The notes under the pieces were generated by a model that searched no databases, was not told the DNA's origin, and saw only the letters and a program-made list of their open reading frames with translations. 30,613 nt of DNA, taken from CAYLZO01 sp964387775 (GTDB lineage: Bacteria; Chloroflexota; Anaerolineae; JAAYZQ01). Position 1 is the stretch's first letter. Each line of letters starts with the position of its first letter. Location of the stretch: NCBI GenBank assembly GCA_964387775.1, contig CAYLZO010000030.1, positions 1-30,613 on the forward strand, read 5' to 3'. The translations under genes and the position numbers were made by a program. Below are positions 13,931-21,155 of the stretch, in pieces.

Positions 13931-15670
13931 ATGACCGAGGATCGCAATGAACTAGACGAATTCTTCCCCCGCACGCCTCCGACGGCCGGGGCCGTGGCCG
14001 AGGCGCGGCGCCTGGGCATCGTCGTCGGCGGCAGCTTGAGCAAGGGGCTGAACGTGAAGCTGGACCGGGGGGCCGTGGTGGAGGGCATGGCCGTGGGCCG
14101 CTACGTGGTGATCCGCGGGCAGACGGGGCGGCGATTCTTTAGCATCATCACCGACGTGGCCCTGGACGCGACCAATCCCCTCATCGAAAAGACGCCGCCC
14201 GACACCGATGACGCGTTCCTGGCCCGGGTCTACCAGGGCACCAGCACGTTTGGGCGGCTGGAGGTGTCGCCCATGCTGGTGCTCGACGCCTCCCCCCCGC
14301 CCGGCGGGGGGGACCGAGGGGGGGCGGAGCCCAAGCCGGTCAAGACCGTGCCCGCCCACTTTTCGCCCGTCTACGAAGCGACGGAGGAGGACGTCAACAG
14401 CGTCTTTGGCGCCGCCGACGAGGTACACTTTTACGTCGGCGCGCCGCTGGACATGGAGGACGTGCGCGTCCACCTCAACCTGGAGCGGCTGGTGGAGCGC
14501 TCCAGCGGCGTCTTTGGCAAGAGCGGCACGGGCAAGACGTTTTTGACGCGGACACTGCTGGCCGGCCTGGTCAAGCAGAACGTGGCCGTCAACCTGGTAT
14601 TCGACATGCACAACGAGTACGGCTGGAAGAGCCAGGGCGAGGGCGGCTACGAGGTCAAGGGCCTGCGCCAGCTCTTTCCCGGCCAGGTGAGCGTCATGAC
14701 CCTCGACCCGGCGTCGTCGCAGCGGCGGGGCAGCAAGGTCGATTTCGCCATCCGCATCGGCTACGATCAGATCGAGCCCGAGGACGTGGACATGCTCAGC
14801 AGCCTGATGGGCCTCAGCGACGTGCAGATCGGCGCGCTCTACTACCTGCGGCGGCGGCTGGGCAAGGGCTGGATCGAGAAGCTGCTGGCCGAAGGCGACG
14901 CGGATGCAGAAGGCCCGACCGAACTCGACCAACTGCTCGACGAGGGCAAGCTCCACGGCGGGACGCTGGGCGCCATCCAGCGCAAGCTGGGTCTCTTTCG
15001 CCGCTTCGATTTCCTCCAACCGCGCGTCGCCGAGGATGGCGTGGGCAAGATCATGGACTACCTCGACCGGGGGCTGCACGTCGTGCTCGAGTTCGGGCGC
15101 TACGGCAGCACGCTGGAGGCCTACCTGCTGGTGGCAAACTACCTGACACGGCGCATCCACGGGCGCTACGTGCACCGCAAGGAGGCGGCTCTGGGCCGGC
15201 AGAGCGAGGAGCCGCGCCCGCTGGTCATCACCATCGAGGAGGCCCACAAGTTCCTCGACCCGGCCATCGCCCGGCAGACGATTTTTGGGACGATTGCCCG
15301 CGAGCTGCGTAAATATAACGTGACGCTGCTCATCGTCGACCAGCGGCCCAGCGGCATCGACGAGGAGGTGATGAGCCAGATCGGCACGCGGGTGACGGCC
15401 CTGCTCGACAACGAGGCCGACATCCGCGCCGTGTTCACCGGGGTGTCGGGCGCCGGCGAGCTGCGCCAGGTGCTGGCCCGCCTCGATACGCGGCAGCAGG
15501 CGCTGATTTTGGGCCACGCCGTGCCCATGCCGGTCGTCGTCCAGACCCGGACCTACGGTCCCGACCTCTACGCCGAGGTGGGCCACGTGGATGGCCAGGC
15601 GTTGCAGGACAAGCTGGCGCGGAACGTGGACTTGCTGCGGGGGGAAGAGGGATTTGAGGGGTTTGAGTGA
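13931..15670 (+). CDS. herA: HerA-family hexameric DNA translocase
   Basis: 579 residues. Domains: N-terminal HAS barrel about 25-75 (RRLGIVVGGSLSKGLNVKL and onwards), Walker A GKSGTGKT at 196-203, FDMHNEYG at 224-231, Walker B LVITIEEAH at 431-439, a sensor-like LLIVDQRPSGID at 467-477, and a C-terminal LDNEADIRAVF block. HerA drives DNA through the ring for NurA, or powers defence effectors. Strong GGAGGAG site before ATG 13931. Residues 121-133 (SPPPGGGDRGGAE) come from an in-frame GC palindrome at 14292-14312. The last 31 codons are duplicated at 16438-16521 behind the next toxin-antitoxin pair. Confidence 0.9.
   Translation: MTEDRNELDEFFPRTPPTAGAVAEARRLGIVVGGSLSKGLNVKLDRGAVVEGMAVGRYVVIRGQTGRRFFSIITDVALDATNPLIEKTPPDTDDAFLARVYQGTSTFGRLEVSPMLVLDASPPPGGGDRGGAEPKPVKTVPAHFSPVYEATEEDVNSVFGAADEVHFYVGAPLDMEDVRVHLNLERLVERSSGVFGKSGTGKTFLTRTLLAGLVKQNVAVNLVFDMHNEYGWKSQGEGGYEVKGLRQLFPGQVSVMTLDPASSQRRGSKVDFAIRIGYDQIEPEDVDMLSSLMGLSDVQIGALYYLRRRLGKGWIEKLLAEGDADAEGPTELDQLLDEGKLHGGTLGAIQRKLGLFRRFDFLQPRVAEDGVGKIMDYLDRGLHVVLEFGRYGSTLEAYLLVANYLTRRIHGRYVHRKEAALGRQSEEPRPLVITIEEAHKFLDPAIARQTIFGTIARELRKYNVTLLIVDQRPSGIDEEVMSQIGTRVTALLDNEADIRAVFTGVSGAGELRQVLARLDTRQQALILGHAVPMPVVVQTRTYGPDLYAEVGHVDGQALQDKLARNVDLLRGEEGFEGFE
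14292..14312. repeat. GC palindrome within herA
   Basis: CCCCCCCGCC (14292-14301) and GGCGGGGGGG (14303-14312) are perfect 10-bp arms around a single base. It encodes the PPPGGG stretch between the HAS barrel and the ATPase domain. Confidence 0.7.
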
Positions 15671-15711
15671 TTGCCTGGCGTTGGGTTAGGTGAGAAAGAG
15701 GAGTAATCAAG

Positions 15712-16050
15712 ATGGAAATGGAGAGCTATTTTGACTTTGTGGCGCCGAACGACATCCGTCTCAAGGGGACGCGCATCGGGATTGAGACAGTGCTGTACGA
15801 CTATGTCCATCGCAGCCAGCCGCCGGAGGCCATCGCGGAGCGGTATCCGTCGCTGACGTTGGAGCAGGTCTATGCGACCATCACCTACTACCTCCACAAT
15901 CGGGTCGAGGTGGAGGCATACCTGGCCGACTGGCTGGCCCACGGCCGGCGGATGCGCGAGGAGCAAGACCGTAATCCACCCCCGGCCATAACCAGACTGC
16001 GGACCCTGGCAGCCGAGCGCCGGCAACGGGAGGCGGCCTCGGCACCATGA
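15712..16050 (+). CDS. DUF433 antitoxin
   Basis: 112 residues. The core IRLKGTRIGIETVLYDYVHR, QPPEAIAERYPSLTLEQVYA and TITYYLHNRVEVEAYL is the DUF433 helix-turn-helix pattern of antitoxins paired with DUF5615 PIN-like toxins. AGGAG site nine bases ahead of ATG 15712. It overlaps the toxin gene by four bases (ATGA). Confidence 0.88.
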   Translation: MEMESYFDFVAPNDIRLKGTRIGIETVLYDYVHRSQPPEAIAERYPSLTLEQVYATITYYLHNRVEVEAYLADWLAHGRRMREEQDRNPPPAITRLRTLAAERRQREAASAP

Positions 16051-16415
16051 GCTCCATCCGCTTCCTGCTGGATGAGCACGTGGAGCCGGCGTTGCGCGCG
16101 CAACTGATCCGGCACGAGCCGAAACTAACCGTCTGGATCGTCGGCGACCCAGGGGCGCCGGCGCGCGGCACGCCAGACCCCGATATCCTGCGCTGGTGTG
16201 AGGCCAATGGCTTCTTCCTGGTGACCCGGAACCGGGCCTCGATGCCCGTGCACTTGCAAGCCCATCTGGATGCTGGTCATCACGTGCCGGGCATTCTGAC
16301 CTTGCATCCCGACATGACGATGGGAGAGACCATCGAAGAACTGCGGTTGATCTGGGGCGCGGCGAACCCCGGAGAATTCCGCGATCTGATCGCCTATTTG
16401 CCGATCACTCGGTGA
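16047..16415 (+). CDS. DUF5615 PIN-like toxin
   Basis: 122 residues. FLLDEHVEPALRAQLI holds the first acidic block (Asp, Glu), PDPDILRWCEANGFFLVTRN the second, as in DUF5615 (Mut7-C/PIN-like) proteins. Predicted RNase toxin inhibited by the preceding DUF433 protein. The stop at 16413-16415 is followed closely by a copy of the herA 3' end. Confidence 0.85.
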   Translation: MSSIRFLLDEHVEPALRAQLIRHEPKLTVWIVGDPGAPARGTPDPDILRWCEANGFFLVTRNRASMPVHLQAHLDAGHHVPGILTLHPDMTMGETIEELRLIWGAANPGEFRDLIAYLPITR

Positions 16416-16437
16416 CAGATTGCGGAGCCTTGCGCGG

Positions 16438-16521
16438 GTGAGCCACGTGGAGGGCGAGGCGTTGCAGGACAAGCTGGCGCGCCACGCGGACCTGCTGCGG
16501 GGGGAAGAGGGGTTTGAGTGA
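16438..16521 (+). pseudogene. Second copy of the herA 3' end
   Basis: 84 bases reading VSHVEGEALQDKLARHADLL, then RGEEGFE and a stop. They align with codons 549-579 of herA (VGHVDGQALQDKLARNVDLL and onwards, 15578-15670), with about eight substitutions and a 9-base gap. The frame and stop are kept and one change is synonymous (TTG to CTG). It has no ATPase part and is not a gene by itself. Together with the intact copy it brackets the DUF433/DUF5615 pair. Confidence 0.85.
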
Positions 16522-16611
16522 GGCCGCAGCGGACGGCGGCGGATAAATGGATGGTGGCGCGGTCTATCCGCTTATCCGGCCATATCCACTGCTGTAAAGG
16601 GAGAAATGAAA

Positions 16612-17124
16612 ATGAGCACACAACGGGCTGATCAACCGATCTCGGCGCTCACAGTAGCCGAGATGCAGGCCCTGATTCGTGACACGGTCGAACAGGTCTT
16701 GCAGGAGGTTCTTGGTGACCCCGATGCCGGGTTGGCGCTGCGCCCGGAATTCGAGGCGCGCCTTCGGGATTCTGTCGAGTACGTCCAATCGGGAGGCAGG
16801 GTGCGTACGTTGAAAGAAGTTGGCGTTCTCTTGGAACAGGTCACAGAAGATCGTGAGAAGAGCACGGCGCAGGTGGGCCGGGTGCTGCAACTGACGGCCA
16901 TCATCGAGCCGGAAGGAGATGGTTACGTCGCCACCTGCCCGGAAGTGGACGTAGTGAGCCAGGGCCAAACGGTCGAAGAGGCGCGACGCAACCTGATTGA
17001 GGCGGTCGAAGGCTTCTTTGAGGCTGCATCTCCATCGGAGATCCGGCACAGGCTGAAAACGCAAACCTACGTCTTGCCCATCCTGCCGACCGTCCCTATT
17101 GCCCAGTTGCAGCACAACACGTAG
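16612..17124 (+). CDS. hicB: HicB-type antitoxin with N-terminal extension
   Basis: 170 residues. The C-terminal part has the HicB RNase H-like signature: AIIEPEGDGYVATCPEVDVV, then SQGQTVEEARRNLIEAVEGFF. The first ~85 residues (LTVAEMQALIRDTVEQVLQE, GLALRPEFEARLRDSVEYV) are a helical extension seen in some HicB-like proteins. Of two ATGs, 16612 has the better spacing (8 bases) to GGGAG; 16606 is the alternative. The order here is hicB then hicA, the reverse of the most common arrangement. Confidence 0.85.
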   Translation: MSTQRADQPISALTVAEMQALIRDTVEQVLQEVLGDPDAGLALRPEFEARLRDSVEYVQSGGRVRTLKEVGVLLEQVTEDREKSTAQVGRVLQLTAIIEPEGDGYVATCPEVDVVSQGQTVEEARRNLIEAVEGFFEAASPSEIRHRLKTQTYVLPILPTVPIAQLQHNT

Positions 17125-17136
17125 CGAGGCCGAAAA

Positions 17137-17361
17137 ATGCCCAAGCTTCGTGTCTTGTCCGGCAAACAAGTGTGCGCCATCCTGGCCGAGTATGGTTTTG
17201 TCGAGGTTCGGCGCAAAGGCAGTCACATCATCATGCAAAAGAGGGAGACGGACACGACGATCACCGTACCTGTCCCAGATCATGCCGAGTTGAGAACCGG
17301 CACGCTATCCGGCATCATCCGGCAGTCCGGCTTACGGCGCTCGCTGTTTGAGGCGGGTTGA
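17137..17361 (+). CDS. hicA: HicA-type mRNA interferase toxin
   Basis: 74 residues, full length for HicA. LSGKQVCAILAEYGFVEVRR, KGSHIIM (catalytic His in the GSH block) and VPVPDHAELRTGTLSGIIRQ are the family blocks of this double-stranded-RNA-binding-fold RNase. Starts 12 bases after hicB with a GAGG site eight bases ahead. Confidence 0.92.
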   Translation: MPKLRVLSGKQVCAILAEYGFVEVRRKGSHIIMQKRETDTTITVPVPDHAELRTGTLSGIIRQSGLRRSLFEAG

Positions 17362-17406
17362 TCCTCTGCCTGGCACTGTTGTATCTTTCGGGGGAAGGAG
17401 ATCGAA

Positions 17407-17865
17407 ATGACGAACAAACCGTGGAAAGGCACAGGGTTGGTCCTCCTGGTTATGCTTCTGGCGGCTTGCTGCACCGGCCACCCAGAGCCCACCATCGACG
17501 GCACCGTCGTGCCCGACGTCGCCTGGGACGCCCTGGCGCCCAACACCTCCTCCGGCGACCGGACCAACTGGGAGGTGATCGTCGTAGAGCCGGTCAAGGG
17601 GCGCGACGTCGCCGACGAATTCGCCGGCGAAGCGTCGCTGGGCTGCTGGAAGGGACCCACCCCGGTGCCCAACGGCGCGATCCGGGCCGCGACCGACTAC
17701 TGGTACGTCGAGATAAAGCCCAAACCGGCCACGCCCTTGCCCGAGCCCACCCTCTCGCCCACCGCGCCGCCGTCTATCCCCGAGCCGTTCTTGCGCCAGG
17801 CTCTGTTCCTGATCGACCTGGACGGCAACGTCGTGGCGCGTAAACTCTACTGCGTGATCTACTGA
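17407..17865 (+). CDS. Predicted lipoprotein of unknown function
   Basis: 152 residues. A type II signal: MTNKPWKGTGLVLLVMLLAACC, with the lipobox LLAAC or LAACC. The mature part has a single-domain look (VVPDVAWDALAPNT, NWEVIVVEPVKG) and a Pro-rich stretch (PATPLPEPTLSPTAPPS), ending ALFLIDLDGNVVARKLYCVI. I do not recognise a family. Ribosome site GGAG ahead of ATG 17407. Its likely partner is the Tat protein 29 bases downstream. Confidence 0.75.
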   Translation: MTNKPWKGTGLVLLVMLLAACCTGHPEPTIDGTVVPDVAWDALAPNTSSGDRTNWEVIVVEPVKGRDVADEFAGEASLGCWKGPTPVPNGAIRAATDYWYVEIKPKPATPLPEPTLSPTAPPSIPEPFLRQALFLIDLDGNVVARKLYCVIY

Positions 17866-17894
17866 ACGCGAACGGTAGGAAGGTAGGCATAGAC

Positions 17895-18791
17895 ATGACC
17901 GAAGAACAGACCCTTGAGGAATTCTTTGCTCAAGAAAAAGAAACAACAGACGAGCAGGAGCAGGTGAGCCGCCGGGAGTTCCTTCGGAGCGGACTGGCCG
18001 GCGGCGCGGCGGGACTGGTTGCCGCCGCCGGCACCGGCGCCGCCGTGTGGAAGATCACCGACGAGCAGATGCAGGCCGCCCTGGCCGACGCCGACGCCGA
18101 GATCGCCCGCTTGCAGGGCCTGGTCGCCCTCTACGAGGACCTGGAGCAGATCGGCCTCGACGCCATCCTCGAAACGGGCATGGCGGCCGTGGCGATCCCC
18201 CTGGAGGGCATCGAGCTGGGTGCCAAGGCCCTGAAGGCCGGGCTGGACCTGGTGGAGGAGGGCGTACTGTCGTTGGAACAGGCGCTGCCCACCGCGCAGG
18301 AATCGATCCTGTGGCTGGAGTCGCAGATCTCGGCCCTGGCCAGCGGCATCGCGACCCTGGAGGAGGCACTGGGCCGGGCCTTGGGCCAGGCGCTGGACAA
18401 TCCTGTGGCCCAAGCCCTGGGCGAGTTTGCCCGGCTGGTCCTCGACAACCTGCCCTTTGGGCTGGGGGACCGGATCCGCGACGTCCTGGACGGGTTGGTC
18501 ACCCTCGTCACCGGGCTCGATGACCTGTTGGAGGGCTTTAACGCCTACGTGCTCGAACCCCTGCGCGAAACCTGGTTCTCGACGGAGGAAGGCGAGGGCG
18601 TCGAGGCGACCCTGCTGACGCCCCTGGTCGTGCACGTACTCGACCCCCTGGAGGCGCACCTGGAGGGGCTGGCCGAGCTGGTGGACGCCTGGCAGGGCAA
18701 ACTCATGGCACCCACCGAGCGGGCGCTGGTGGATCGGGCCAAAGTCAAGGAGAGCATCGTCCAGTACAAAACAGAACACGGTCTGGAGTGA
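17895..18791 (+). CDS. Tat-signal coiled-coil protein of unknown function
   Basis: 298 residues. After 24 polar residues comes a twin-arginine motif SRREFLRSG (Arg26-Arg27) and a hydrophobic GGAAGLVAAAGTGAA core, so export in a folded state or membrane tethering is likely. Residues 57-80 (QMQAALADADAEIARLQGLV) look coiled-coil; the remainder is alternating amphipathic helices with repeated LEEAL, GLDDLLEG and LVLDNLPFGLG. No family recognised. A weak GGAAGG ribosome site precedes ATG 17895. Confidence 0.75.
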   Translation: MTEEQTLEEFFAQEKETTDEQEQVSRREFLRSGLAGGAAGLVAAAGTGAAVWKITDEQMQAALADADAEIARLQGLVALYEDLEQIGLDAILETGMAAVAIPLEGIELGAKALKAGLDLVEEGVLSLEQALPTAQESILWLESQISALASGIATLEEALGRALGQALDNPVAQALGEFARLVLDNLPFGLGDRIRDVLDGLVTLVTGLDDLLEGFNAYVLEPLRETWFSTEEGEGVEATLLTPLVVHVLDPLEAHLEGLAELVDAWQGKLMAPTERALVDRAKVKESIVQYKTEHGLE

Positions 18792-18794
18792 GCG

Positions 18795-18876
18795 GCCAGC
18801 CATCAGCTATCAGCCAGAAGCCAAGTTGTTTGCTGACAGCTGATAACTGACAGCTGATAACTGACAGCCGATAGCT
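18795..18876. repeat. CAGCTGATAACTGA tandem repeats upstream of thyX
   Basis: The 14-base unit CAGCTGATAACTGA occurs twice in tandem, then degenerates (CAGCCGATAGC); related CATCAGCTATCAGCC units precede. No convincing promoter was found inside. Confidence 0.75.
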
Positions 18877-18895
18877 CGTACGGAGGAGAGAAATT

Positions 18896-19513
18896 ATGAA
18901 GGTAGACATTATCGGCACGACACACTTTGTGGAGGACGACGGAAACCCAGAGGCGTTGTTGGAGCACGCGGGGCGCATGTGCTACCGCAGCGAATCGCGA
19001 GGCGAGCCCGGGCGTTTTTTACGGGCCCGCATCCGCGAGGGCCACGAATCGATCATCGAGCACGCCAGCGTGACCTTTGAAATCAGCGGCATTTCGCGGG
19101 CTTGTTCGCACCAGTTAGTGCGCCATCGTATGGCCAGCTATAGCCAGGAATCGCAGCGCTACGTGGACATGTCGGCGCCCGAGTTCGTGATGCCGCCCCT
19201 CATCGCCCGCAACGTCGAGGCGGTGGCTGTCTGGGACGAATTCATGGACCAGGTGGCCGACACCTACCGCCGCCTCCGCGAGTTGGGCGTGCGCAAGGAG
19301 GACGCCCGCTTTGTGCTGCCCAATGCAGCCGCCACCTGCATCGTGGTGACCATGAACTTTCGCGCCCTGCGGCATTTTTTCTCGGTCCGGTGCGACAAGG
19401 CGGCCCAATGGGAGATCCGCGAACTGGCCCTGGAAATGCTGCGCCAGGTCCACGCCCTGGCCCCGGCCGTCTTTGGCGACCTTTATGCCCAATACCTCGG
19501 CGACGCAGGCTGA
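18896..19513 (+). CDS. thyX: Flavin-dependent thymidylate synthase
   Basis: 205 residues. ThyX makes dTMP from dUMP using FAD and methylene-THF. The signature RHRMASYSQESQRY (RHRxxSx-type motif) is present, with HESIIEHASVTFEISGISRA before it and the C-terminal FRALRHFFSVRCDKAAQWEI. GGAGGAG site precedes ATG 18896. Confidence 0.95.
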   Translation: MKVDIIGTTHFVEDDGNPEALLEHAGRMCYRSESRGEPGRFLRARIREGHESIIEHASVTFEISGISRACSHQLVRHRMASYSQESQRYVDMSAPEFVMPPLIARNVEAVAVWDEFMDQVADTYRRLRELGVRKEDARFVLPNAAATCIVVTMNFRALRHFFSVRCDKAAQWEIRELALEMLRQVHALAPAVFGDLYAQYLGDAG

Positions 19514-19570
19514 GCGCTACGCGGTTGTCGTGAACAAGTGCCCGGCATCGGGACGGACCATGGGGGAGCC

Positions 19571-20335
19571 ATGAAACTCGTTCGTTATCGCTTTCAGAAA
19601 GAGATCAACTACGGGGTTGTGGTGGAGGGCGCCGTCCACCGTCTGGCAGACAGCCCCCGGCAGACCCAAGCACCGGGAGACGTCGTCGCTCCCCTGGACG
19701 AGGTCCAGCTCCTGGCCCCCTGCCGGCCGGGCAAGATCGTGGCCATAGGCCGCAACTATGCCGCCCACGCTGCCGAGCACGACGCCCCCGTCCCCGACGA
19801 GCCCATCCTCTTTCTTAAACCACCCAGCAGCGTCATCGGCCCGGGCGAGGCCATCGTTTACCCCGGCCACCTGTCCCGGCGGGTCGATCACGAGGCCGAG
19901 CTGGCCGTGGTCATCGGCCGGCAGGCGCAGCACGTGTCGCGGGCCGAGGCGCCGGGCGTCGTGCTGGGCTACACGTGCGGCAACGACGTGACCGCTCGTG
20001 ACCTGCAACGGCGCGATGGCCAGTGGGCGCGGGCCAAGGGCTTTGACACCTTTTGCCCCCTGGGACCCTGGATCGTCCCCGACCTGGACGTGACCGACCT
20101 GTCGATCCGCTGCCGCGTCAACGGCGAGCTGCGCCAGGAGGGACGGACCCGCGACCTCCTCTTTCCCGTCGATGAGCTCATCGCCTACGTTTCGGCGGTA
20201 ATGACCCTGGAGCCGGGCGACGTGCTTCTGACGGGGACACCGGCAGGCGTCGGTCCCTTGGAGCCGGGCGACCGGGTGGCCGTCGAAATCAAAGGCATCG
20301 GCCTCCTGGAGAACGATGTGGTGGACTATGGATGA
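19571..20335 (+). CDS. Fumarylacetoacetate hydrolase family protein
   Basis: 254 residues from ATG 19571, which has a GGGGGAG site. Family blocks: AIGRNYAAHAAEHDAPVPDE, ILFLKPPSSVIGPGEAIVYP, DHEAELAVVIG (metal-binding acids), GNDVTARDLQRRDGQWARAK, DTFCPLGPWIV and LLTGTPAGVGPLEPGD. Members hydrolyse or tautomerise acylpyruvate-type compounds (for example oxaloacetate); the substrate is not determinable. It overlaps the next gene by 8 bases. Confidence 0.9.
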   Translation: MKLVRYRFQKEINYGVVVEGAVHRLADSPRQTQAPGDVVAPLDEVQLLAPCRPGKIVAIGRNYAAHAAEHDAPVPDEPILFLKPPSSVIGPGEAIVYPGHLSRRVDHEAELAVVIGRQAQHVSRAEAPGVVLGYTCGNDVTARDLQRRDGQWARAKGFDTFCPLGPWIVPDLDVTDLSIRCRVNGELRQEGRTRDLLFPVDELIAYVSAVMTLEPGDVLLTGTPAGVGPLEPGDRVAVEIKGIGLLENDVVDYG

Positions 20336-21122
20336 ACTGCTGCGAGCCGGGAGACAACTGGAGAACCGCTTTCACATCAGCGAGGTGGTGGGCCACAGCG
20401 AGGGCCAGGCCGTCTATCTGGCTGCCGACCTGGATCGGGGCGGCGCCTGGACACTGGCCTGGGAGTCGCTAGAGATGTTCCGCATGCGCCGCAGGCCCGA
20501 AGGCGCCCTGAGTTACGTTGCCCAGGAAGGGCGCCACTACCTGATCTTGCGCTTGGAGGGCCAGGACCTGGGCCTGGTCTATCACGCCGCCGGCGTGGTG
20601 GCCGAGAGTTGGGCCGCCCTGTGGATGACCCAGGTCTGTGACGGCATCGGCCAGTGGCACGCCCGGCCCGAGGACCGGTTGGTCTGCCTGCGGGTGGGCG
20701 CCATCTACCTGGGACACTTGAAGCTGATGGCGACGGGCCAGGCCATCCTGCCCAGCCGCGATCTGTTGGCCAAGCCGCCCGACGCCATCGTGCCCGGCCA
20801 GGCCCTCGCCTTTTCTTCACCAGAGACGGCCACGGGCGCGCCCGCAACCGTCCGCTCCGACGTGTACGCCCTGGGCGCCATAGTCCATTGCCTGGTGACC
20901 GGCAGGCCCCCGGTGGACCCGGCGGATCACGCCGCCGGCCGGGCGGAGCCGATTCCGCCCCGCGAGGTCAATCGTAAACTCTCCGGTCGCCTGGAAAAGG
21001 TCGTTCTCAAAGCGCTGAGCCTCGATCCGGCCCGGCGGCACGACTCGGCCTTGCAGCTTGGCCTGGAACTCGACCGCTGTGTGCCGCGCCGGCTGCGCCG
21101 CCACCGGATCGGCGAGTTCTAG
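20328..21122 (+). CDS. Degenerate protein kinase (pseudokinase)
   Basis: 264 residues. The overall kinase layout is recognisable from LENRFHISEVVGHSEGQAVY and LAADLDRGGAWTLAWESLEM, through SDVYALGAIVHCLVTGRPPV (subdomain IX, Asp178) to LEKVVLKALSLDPARRHDSA (subdomain XI). Key catalytic residues are absent: no Gly-rich loop, no VAIK lysine, no HRD, no DFG. So it is probably a signalling scaffold rather than an enzyme. ATG 20328 overlaps the FAH gene (ATGGATGA). It precedes a second, similar pseudokinase fused to a vWA domain. Confidence 0.8.
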   Translation: MDELLRAGRQLENRFHISEVVGHSEGQAVYLAADLDRGGAWTLAWESLEMFRMRRRPEGALSYVAQEGRHYLILRLEGQDLGLVYHAAGVVAESWAALWMTQVCDGIGQWHARPEDRLVCLRVGAIYLGHLKLMATGQAILPSRDLLAKPPDAIVPGQALAFSSPETATGAPATVRSDVYALGAIVHCLVTGRPPVDPADHAAGRAEPIPPREVNRKLSGRLEKVVLKALSLDPARRHDSALQLGLELDRCVPRRLRRHRIGEF

Positions 21123-21155
21123 AGCCACAACGCCATCTTTTTTCGAGGTTATGTT

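Noticed and set aside
18795..18876. CRISPR array
   Set aside because: Units are 14 bases in direct tandem without spacers, and no cas gene is nearby.
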